Positions 55,892 through 64,000 of a stretch of DNA of 64,000 nt are shown here, piece by piece; positions within the stretch are counted from its first letter, which is position 1, and the number at the start of each line of letters is the position of its first letter. Source of the stretch: Hanleya hanleyi (Eukaryota > Mollusca > Polyplacophora > Lepidopleurida > Hanleyidae); contig JAVTVY010036890.1 of NCBI GenBank assembly GCA_036873755.1, positions 101,683 through 165,682 on the forward strand. Direction: 5' to 3'. The notes beneath the pieces were generated by a model that worked only from the letters and a program-made list of their open reading frames with translations, did no database searches and had not been told where the DNA came from. The position numbers were made by a program, and so were the translations under genes.

Positions 55892-56072
55892 TGTTAAGAG
55901 AATGGTACAAAGAATATAAATCAACCTAAATGGACGCCGATGCCGTCATTTTTCAGCACAAAATTTGAATTCTATTTCAACAACCACCTTCAGCACAGTT
56001 ACATATATGGATAATCAAAACGTAGCGTTGATGCGCCCTCCAATACATATAACTGAGCTACGCGTGCGCTTC

Positions 56073-56665
56073 CATACGGAGCCGTAAAAGGCACATGGTA
56101 AAAATAAAAATTTGTTGCCAATTTTTTTTTTTTTTTTAATAACACGGACCCCGTGTTATTCAACCAATGAGATATAGCCATTTCAAAATAACACGGACCC
56201 CGCGTTAGTAACACGGACCTCGTGTTATTCAATCAATGAAATATAGCCATTCAAAATAACACGGACCCCGCGTTAATCAACCAATGAAATATAGATTGCG
56301 TTTTCGCAGAATCCTTTTCAAGTGTCGTTCTGAAATATTAATCTCGTGTTCCGTTGCAAGCACGAATACAATTTTGCGATACTTCAATCCAACACTGAAG
56401 TACTCTTCTATCAAAGTGTTCCGATGGTCACACATTGCCCCTTTCCAACAGAGCTTTAGTGGTGGAAGTTTATAAGGCTATATTTCATTGGTTGAATAAC
56501 ACGGGGTCCGTCTTATTTTGAAATGGCTATATCTCATTGGTTGAATAACACGGGGTCCGTGTTACTAACGCGGGGTCCGTGTTATTAAAGCGGGGTCCGT
56601 GTTATTAAAAAAGACAAAAATGTTTTGGCAACAATTTTTTTATTTTTACCATGTCCCTTTTATGG
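56073..56665. mobile_element. Inverted-repeat element private to unit B
   Basis: Ends near GCCGTAAAAGGCACATGG and CCATGTCCCTTTTATGGC. The arms contain repeated ATAACACGGACCCCGTGTTA words and CAACCAATGAGATATAGCCA in both orientations. It interrupts the border MITE of unit B at a CTTC site (56069-56072 / 56666-56669) that is intact in unit A (near 51784). Confidence 0.8.
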
Positions 56666-56970
56666 CTTCAGTACTCGTTTTGATTATGTAGCTGCGTTGG
56701 TGTACGGTGTTGAAGTAAATTCATTTTTTTTCGCTGAAAGATGATGATTTCGGCGTCCATTAATGTTGGTTTATATTCTTTGTACCCTTCTTTAAACAAA
56801 AATTATACATGGAAAGGAGCCAAACTAAAAATGAATGCTCGATTATCATATTTCTATTACCGGCATGAGAAAGAATAGGTTTTGCGGCATAGCAACGAGG
56901 TCCGCGAGGAGGCCACCAGCCATGAACATTAACTATACCAGGAATTGATATTCTTTATAATTTATCCTAT

Positions 56971-57306
56971 GCTCAATGAACAGTCCCAGCAACAACCGCT
57001 GCTCCAGCAACAACCGCTGCTCAAGCAACAACCGCAAGAGTAGTCGGCCCTGCGGTGCATTGTACGAGCGCGTCCCAGTGTCATGGGGGCACGTGCTGCG
57101 TGGAAAACAGAAAACGGTTCATCTTGGACAGCCTGTTTGGAACTAAGGGCACATGTCAGCCAACGTCAACGCTCGGCCAGCCGTGTCACAACGTAGAGAT
57201 CCACGGCCTCTTCACTCATGGCGTATGGAAGTACGGCTGTCCGTGTCAGACCGGACTACGTTGCCAGGGTGGGACCTCGGTCGCGGCCGGAACCTGTGCT
57301 CAGTGA
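56971..57306 (+). pseudogene. Astakine/prokineticin-like exon 2, duplicated copy without acceptor
   Basis: Near-identical to the exon at 52098-52433: all ten cysteines and the stop are kept, with changes such as CTGASQC to CTSASQC and GTCRPTS to GTCQPTS. But the acceptor AG is now AT (CCTATGCTCAA) and the third codon is TGA. No in-frame phase-0 AG lies in the Thr/Ala spacer, and no signal exon accompanies this unit. It therefore cannot be spliced like its parent. The intact domain shows the damage is recent or that an undetected splice form is used. Confidence 0.7.
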
Positions 57307-58151
57307 AAAACCAGCTACCCGGCGGTAGTACCACATCGGCCTCATCGTCTAACCAACCACAAAGCTGGATGGATAGTTTCGTACGAACATGACAGACGTT
57401 CGAACAACAATTCGGTCGTACAAAAATGTTGTAATTTGCTTTGGGAAATATGCTACTGGTCATTCAATTACATGGTTTTGTTTTATTTTCTGTTTTAGAG
57501 ACACCAATCGGTTTTATAGAAGTAAAATCAACGTACATACTATATGATCACACTGGAATATACAAGAACACTACCCGTGATGTCCACAGTGAAATCCACA
57601 TGCACACTACAGTATAGGGCTGAGACCACTATTAAACAAAATAGTCCTGATCAATCTATAGGCAACCTCTACCAAGAGAATTGTTTTTAATAAGGCCAGT
57701 GGTAGGTATTTGGAGTATGACATGTGTTCGGTTTCGCTGTGAGTTTGATTTTACTCAAGGCCTAATAAGATGTTGCTCAGAGGGACTATTTGGGTGCCTG
57801 TGCACCGCTTTCCCAAAAGCAGAGAACAAGGCCAAAAATATGACGTCATTTGTAGGAGCGTGTTTTACTCAAAATCTAGGTGGGCAACACCTGTCAGGAT
57901 GTTTGTCCGGATGAGCACTTGAATTAAACTACTTCTTGCAGAAGTCGAGACTGCAGTACGGAATCGACGAGATATAATTACGTGAACATGGCCGTCATTG
58001 TAAACTGTAATAGTGGTGTAAGGCCTTCATGCACACTACTCTACACTCTAAAACTACTGTGTTCAAAAGTACACAAACTCTGAACTTATTGTACTCGGTC
58101 AATGTGGAAAAAATTATCATGCACAGTGATTCAACAAAACTGTGTACAAGC

Positions 58152-58347
58152 AGGGCCGTAGCCAGGATTTATTGAGGGATGGTTCGCCTTCACTCCAAAA
58201 AGGAACATCAGGGGGTTTGCTGTACGGAAAAAGGGGTAAATAGTGGGTTCGCTTCAGTGTTTGAAAAGGGCATTTATATGAGAAAAATATATAATATTTC
58301 CGAAAGGGGGTTCACCCGAACCCAGACCCCCTATTTACAGGCCTGAC
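58152..58347. mobile_element. MITE with CAGGGCCGTAGCC ends (unit B copy)
   Basis: 196 bp, ends CAGGGCCGTAGCCAGGATT and ACAGGCCTG, between ACAAG and ACACG. It is homologous to 53777-54483 minus the nested foldback. Confidence 0.75.
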
Positions 58348-59501
58348 ACGATGTGCACAAGCGTCTATGTCCAGACTATATTTTTGTACAATGTGTAGAT
58401 CATGTACATTGAAATTGAAACGAGGGGCTTGGAATAAAGTATTTGGAATTGATTCAACACATCTTCATTTTATCAAGCGAATTTCTACGTTCCCATTTCG
58501 AATTTCCCTTTTATATATCTGGCCCCCTTCAATGTTCAAGGAACTTATAAATAGACACGAGACGTCACTGAATTCGAAAACATTTGAAATCCAAAATGGG
58601 TCGCAAAAGAGCGTTATTGATTGGCTAACCTATATAGTGGGCTAATACAAACACCATAGGGGTTTAGATAAATCAAGGCATGCTCGAAGTGAGAACGTAG
58701 AAATTGGCTGGATAAAATGAAGATGATTAAACACGATGTCTTCAAACTGTTCTGGGATAAAGTCTTCTGTGATAAGCAAGGAAGATAACCAGAAAATACA
58801 CACAGTGACAGTTTGTGTACCAATTTGAATATTTTTGTGGCACAAAGTGGACGATTATGCCATATACACTGGAAAATGGTGTATATTTCTGTTCACACAA
58901 CCTTTTTCCTATATAAGAGCCCGAAATTCAGTTTTGTCATCTGAATAATAAGAAGAAATAGCGCTGGTGAACTAAACTGCATCACTGATGAACATTCATG
59001 ATCAATCGAAGAATGTTCATGTAGTTCGCAACTTAAATCCATGAACTCCATTTAATAAAAAAACTCAAGAAATAAGTCATGTACCTTTAAATAACTTCAA
59101 TAAACTTCATCAAAAAGTTTCCTGAAATTTGAAATACCTTCGATGAAAATACAGCATCAACTGACAAAAATTCACGAAAAAGTTTGATGAATATTTTATG
59201 CATTAAAGTGAACATTTAATGTTCATCAGGGAACCTGCACAGTTTACAAAGTTCATGAGTTCATGTATAAATTTGATGATTGCTTATTATCATTTACAGT
59301 GAACAAGAGTCCCTGAAATGTTTGCTAAATATGCCCAGGGACATTTTATGATTGATTATGAACTTGCATGGTTCAACAAGGGCGAATTCCTGTGGATTGT
59401 TTTCTATTCAGTCGAGAATTTAAGGCCAATTTAATTGCTACAAGCGAGATGAAGTTTACATTGTTGAACTGCACTTGAAAGATCTTTCGAAAAATGACGT
59501 T

Positions 59502-59922
59502 TGTTGGACAAGACACAGCAAAAATACGATATATCATATGTTCATATAGAACATTCATGGTATCTGAATCCTGACATAGAATATATTTTCTTATTATATA
59601 CGAGGTTTCATTGAACCCACCCACTGCCCTCAGGGGCATGTCCCCACCCCAGGGGATCTGAACCGACCCTCATACGCCACGGATTAAGAAGTGAAACCGA
59701 CATGAGCCGACCCTTAAAGGTCAACCCAAACGGAATTTTTTTGGTCTAAAAATCCTTAAAAATCATAGTTCATACTTCACTTTGTATGAAAAAAATATTG
59801 AAAAAATTCTAATCTGATCAGAAACACACGTAATATGGGAGCAAATTGGGCTTTTCCACACTTTCACAGCTGGGTTGATGACGTCACGCAGGGAAGTTGC
59901 CTGAGAAAAAACAGCGGATAAC
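59502..59922 (+). promoter_or_regulatory. 5' flank of the P2X7-like exon
   Basis: No ORF. It contains TGATGACGTCACG, a CRE-like site, at about 59876-59888, some 40 bases upstream of the ATG, and an A/T-rich tract near 59790. This is a plausible promoter region. Confidence 0.35.
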
Positions 59923-60189
59923 ATGGAAAGCGAGTGCAGTCAGAGCTCCGGTTCAGATGTCGATTCGAGCGATATCAGCTGCTTAGATGGAAATATTTTT
60001 CGCCAAGAAGATGAAATAGACATAGAGGAGGATGATGACGGGCAAATTAACAGTTGTTTGCAGACCAACGGCGGAATTCAGCCCTATCAATTTGAGCCGT
60101 ACGGCTCCGATTCTGACAGTGACAACCACTCTGACAACGTGGAACTCGACGACGACAGGATTCGTGGAGGTCGTTTGTTGAATACAGAT
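59923..60189 (+). CDS. Putative first exon of a P2X7-intracellular-domain-like protein
   Basis: ATG opens an acidic, Ser/Asp-rich peptide: MESECSQSSGSDVDSSDISC, then EIDIEEDDDGQ, then IQPYQFEPYGSDSDSDN, ending RLLNTDW. In invertebrates many genes with the P2X7-type intracellular zinc domain start with such a segment (an acidic run, a PYxFEP motif, then an NTDWC border to the Cys-rich domain). The TGG of the last Trp is followed by a donor (GATTG|GTATGC), so the Cys-rich part would be in a further exon. None is found before the window ends. If not spliced, the ORF stops after 93 codons at 60204. Confidence 0.4.
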
Positions 60190-60204
60190 TGGTATGCAAC
60201 TTGA

Positions 60205-60769
60205 CTGGAAACCTTATTATCGTCATCTATAAGACCAAATGTCCATATATTTCAAACTGTATTGAATGTAGAACGATTCTGTGATGTAACGAACGAGCAC
60301 ACCTGTGTTGTTATTGTTGTTACTGACCGAGGCAGCCTTTTCGAAGGGATAAACTCCGGGATTCGGCAGTATGGACAGTCAACTGTTGATAACTCTACTG
60401 ATATACGTCCGACTTTAATTTTGTTTGTTTTCCCATAATCCCCATGAAATACCAATTTCAGAATTATATAGTTTGATAAAAAAACTTTGGACATTCATGG
60501 CGAAAAGTAAGCCGTGGTGAGTGGATCGGCATTCACATTTGCTCAATTTTCGACAAATTACCTCAATTAAATTGAAATCGAATGATATTCCCACAATCTC
60601 AAATGTCAAGGGATTATGAAAGTATAATTATCACTTCTGTATCTGCAGCCATTCACTCCAATTGGTGTTTTTTATTTATTTACTTATCAAACGTATATAT
60701 ATTTATGAAAGATCATTTTATTATTATTATTAAATAGTATATAATTTAGATAATTTACACTGTAAATAG
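60205..60769. other. Unannotated DNA
   Basis: No supportable gene; antisense ORFs are weak. Confidence 0.4.
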
Positions 60770-61012
60770 GCTAAACACTTTATAAACACTTGATGTGTCT
60801 CAAAATAAAACACTAGTGTCTCAAAATTAAACACTAGTGTTTAAAATCAAAACACTAGTGTTTTAGTGGCACGGAGAAAGTGTTTATCACAAATACAAAA
60901 ACACTTTTTCTCAAAAGTGTTTAATCGCAAACACTTCATAAACACATGAATCTTAAGTGTTTCGCTGTAAAACACTAGTGTTTTAATAGACCATAAGTGT
61001 TTTGAGAAAAGG
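60770..61012. repeat. AAACACTAGTGTTT-rich inverted-repeat block
   Basis: Multiple copies of AAACACTAGTGTTT and half sites AAGTGTTT/AAACACTT in both orientations. It could fold into a multi-branched hairpin and resembles the GTGTTGA-rich MITE at 4515 in design. Confidence 0.7.
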
Positions 61013-61309
61013 GGAAAGGGGTATAACTTTGCTGAATTTTTTTTTTGAAAAAGGGAATGTGTTGACGTGTATGGTCTAGAACATTGTGTGTATTGGCCAT
61101 ACATTTTCCACCCTTACAGCACTTTTGCGTACGGTAACATTACTTTTATAAAGTGATTATACTGATCTCTACTGTTAAAATTTGATTATTCATATGTTGT
61201 CCAATGTACTAATACCGCGTAACGATGCACATGCGACTATGTTCATCATTCAGGCCGGCCCGCGCTGGAACTCTTCTGTGTTCGGAGGTAGTTTTTGGTC
61301 ATTCGAACG

Positions 61310-62190
61310 TAGACTCGTACCCAGCTCCAATTCGCTATGGCTCTATGGAGACTAGTTATCGACAGGCATTTTAAATCAGCACTGCACAGTGATTGGCCCA
61401 TGGTATTCTTCACCCACAATGCCCCTCCACGCTTGTTTGGACGTCGGCAAAATGGTACATCTTCAGAAAATTTATGACCTAGGCCTACCCCAAAATTGTT
61501 TAGCATAATCAGATAAACAAGACTAGTACGATCAGACAACATGAAGGCGAAAATACTGTATAATTGACGTAATTCGTTGTTTTCCGCGTTTCAATGGTTG
61601 ATCTTCAATGCAGAATCTAGATCAACTAAATTTATAATGTCTGCTGCTTCAAACGAGTAGTAGGCCTACAAGTACGTTCAGTTTTATTTTTTTAACAACA
61701 AAACTTGCATAATGTTAGCAACAAAAGTACATATCATAGGGCGTATGAACAGTACTATGTATTGAATGAAGAACAGAAATGCTGCAAATTCCCTGACCTG
61801 ATCATGAACCTGTCACGTTAAGAACCTTGGAATAGGTCATAAATTTTCCGAAGATGTACCGTCTTGCTGGATGTCGTGGTAGTCGAAGAAGCGAGGGCTT
61901 TATTTAGGAAACATACCATAATCGCTCATCGCTCATCAAATCTTACCAAGGATCTATATAATACTTGGTGGATTGGTGGCCGTAGCGCTCAAGGCCCTTT
62001 ATCGCACCATAGACGAGTACTGGTCACTAGATACACACGAACAACAACAACACATATTGACATTAGTCTATTTACCGGTCTAGATTTAGACCGGTAATTC
62101 AGCCAATCAGAAAATACAAAATGCCTGCCGCTGACTAGACCCCAACGGTGCGTGTGAGTTGAGGGCTAGGTACGAGTCTAATTCGAACGA
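61310..62190. mobile_element. Large diverged inverted-repeat element
   Basis: ATTCGAACGTAGACTCGTAC near 61306 pairs with GTACGAGTCTAATTCGAA near 62169, and GGTACATCTTCAGAAAATTT near 61455 pairs with AAATTTTCCGAAGATGTACC near 61841. The rest of the arms is only partly alignable. About 0.88 kb, no coding potential. Confidence 0.55.
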
Positions 62191-62406
62191 ACAGCAGCCC
62201 GCCAAAATGCGTTGCAGACGGTTGATTGATGCAGTGGCAGTTATCTTTATTTCACACGACTACATATTTCCTTGAGTACCTGAAACCATCCACAGTGTGA
62301 GTACATTCAATCGTTATGATTCCGTTTAATATTCATGCAGTCGCGAAACTGTATCTGTGTGTGGAGAGACTGTAAATTCATGTGTACTGACATGTGAACA
62401 ACATGC

Positions 62407-63113
62407 ACCGTGGGCATAGGAAACATGTGACAATGCTGCAGGCCTCTGATATATAGAGAAAGAGAGAAGGAATGAAACAGGAGTCCAGCAAAACGGCCGA
62501 ATAACCACTAATAAAGAAATTTTGCCACCAAAAATTCACGCAAGTCTTCCTAATATATTAGTTAGTGCTCACGAACAGTTGTTCCGATCATATCCCGTTC
62601 TCAGCTCGAGTTTTTATCGATCTTTTCAAAGTCGTCCACTAGCCCTTTTTCCTGAGACAGGCGCCATTTTCAACTGCTCCGGGGGCGTGGTTTGACCTAG
62701 ATCGTTCGCCAGAGGTAGCTACGTATTCGCTTGACCTTAAAATTCTAGCCAATCAAACAATAACATAGATTTTCAGTCCTGTTTGACAAGCTGAATGACA
62801 GCGAAATCGACGATCATGTGCCATATTAGCGCCACGGTTTCTAGGTTGAAAATGGCGCCTGTCTCAGGAAAAAGGGCTAGTGGACGACTTTGAAAAGATC
62901 GATAAAAACTCGAGCGGAGAACGGGATATGATCGGAACAACTGTTCGTGAGCACTAACTAATATATTAGGAAGACTTGGGTGAATTTTTGGTGGCAAAAT
63001 TTCTTTATTAGTGGTTATTCGGTCGTTTTGCTGGACTCCTGTTTCATTCCTTCTCCCTTTCTCTATATATCAGAGGCCTGCAGCATTGTCACATGTTTCC
63101 TATGACCGTGGGC
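62407..63113. mobile_element. 689-bp foldback element with 9-bp target duplication
   Basis: Arms 62416-62674 and 62845-63103 are inverted copies at very high identity, around a unique centre of 170 bases. ACCGTGGGC occurs at 62407-62415 and 63105-63113. A 9-bp duplication with long TIRs is typical of Mutator-like non-autonomous elements. No transposase inside. Confidence 0.85.
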
Positions 63114-64000
63114 TAACGCGTGATCGTTTCTAATTTATTCGAAAGTTTGTTCGTATGATGAGTATTGACTCTAAATCTGATTATTGACATTACGAGATGT
63201 ATAGTAGTGTATATGTATAGTTATATTTCTTATAGTTCTGAAGCCTTCATATGTAATTTTCGTAAAGTTGAAAGATCTTGCATCTGTGCTATTTTTAGCT
63301 TTCTTGCAGCAGGTTTCCTTCATCCCTGCCCGTTGCTGTCGGTCATATGCATAGCGTAGGAATATCGTTGTGTTTGCGTGCTAAAAGTGTGGCTCGGCCA
63401 TCCAGAACCGAAAGAAGTCCGGCCTTTTATGGCAGGGTTGATTGATTCATTCTAAAATTTGTAGAGTTTTACGTTTAATGTTGACAAGCATCAGTAGAGC
63501 TAAGTTTACATGTATTTTTGCATGTTTTCTGTTTTTCTTAAAATTTTGAGATGTTTGAAACTTACATGAAATGTGGGCTTCTTAAATTCAGCTACTCTGT
63601 CATAATAACTTTCTGAAATAGTGGAATAATTTCTGTTTCGTAACTGAGGTGTATTTCATTTTGTATTTTGTAGCTTTTTACCCATTTCATCGGAAAGAGT
63701 GCCAAGATTAAAGCAGTATTACCATTACGTTCCGGCGTTGTGTCCTATACCTGCTAGTACTCTTGGGTTATCTCTATTGTTAACTCTTCGATGCAGCATA
63801 GAAACTGAAGAAAGTCAGTATAGTAAAAACACTGACTGACAGCTGTATCGTCCCCATCTAGGAACTTCAGCGATGAAATACGAAGATGTCATATTTGGAT
63901 TCGATCAAAACGAGTCGTTGAGAACTGTGACATAGTTCAAGAGGAACCCAACTGTTCAATTCTGGCTCCGGGTTCAGTTGCCCAGCAATCCATAAAGTCT
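63114..64000. other. Unannotated DNA at the window end
   Basis: AT-rich, no supportable gene. Confidence 0.4.

Larger units (their letters stand above)
55892..59501 (+). repeat. Segmental tandem duplication, unit B
   Basis: Same order as unit A: border MITE, astakine-like exon, 3' flank, CAGGGCC MITE, and the conserved segment with CTTCATTTTATCAAGCGAAT near 58462 (54600 in A), up to AAATGACGTT at 59501. It differs by its own inverted-repeat insertion (56073-56665) and by about 135 extra bases near 59033-59165 not present in A. Confidence 0.9.

Overview
This is a 64 kb window of animal nuclear DNA, AT-leaning, with split genes and a very heavy load of transposable elements. There is no bacterial-style gene packing. 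A prokineticin/astakine-type cytokine exon, a P2X7-intracellular-domain-like first exon, a CARD domain, a Penelope-like RT fragment, a Tx1/L1-type LINE and a Polinton together suggest a marine invertebrate, most likely a mollusc or another lophotrochozoan. That placement is inference.

Layout. 0-15 kb: a plus-strand gene of unknown family in three in-phase exons (1317-1391, 8402-8482, 13956-14549). It encodes a predicted secreted, very basic protein full of RxKR/KR sites, and its long introns hold a 153-bp tandem array, small MITEs, a 34-bp satellite, a gypsy-like integrase relic and a Penelope-like RT fragment. 15-21.6 kb: non-coding, with a 20-bp minisatellite (17.64-18.08 kb) and a 560-bp near-perfect foldback (18.43-18.99 kb). 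21.6-36.4 kb: a minus-strand Tx1/L1-like LINE (ORF1 with RRM-like and CCHC regions, ORF2 with endonuclease and RT), decayed by frameshifts. Its ORF1 is split by a 9,718-bp Polinton (25989-35706) with an exact 6-bp target duplication (GACGCG) and terminal inverted repeats of about 2 kb each.

The Polinton genes all lie on the minus strand, in the order small TM ORFs, a duplicated accessory gene, integrase, TM-stalk protein, packaging ATPase, major capsid C-terminus, adenain-type protease. DNA polymerase B, the minor capsid gene and most of the major capsid gene are missing, so it is a deletion derivative. 40.8-43.9 kb: a second, unrelated and badly broken virus-like remnant (packaging ATPase plus an acidic ORF). 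Next to it on the same strand are a CARD-domain ORF and an ORF with an HELAH motif.

46.8-59.5 kb: an astakine/prokineticin-like gene (signal-peptide exon at 46825, ten-cysteine exon at 52098). Its second exon and 3' flank (51601-55506) are tandemly duplicated at 55892-59501. The copy lacks exon 1, has lost the splice acceptor and gained a stop. Several foldback elements are present in only one of the two copies, so they inserted after the duplication. 59.9 kb: a P2X7-like acidic first exon with a good donor. 60-64 kb: further foldback elements, one flanked by a 9-bp duplication.
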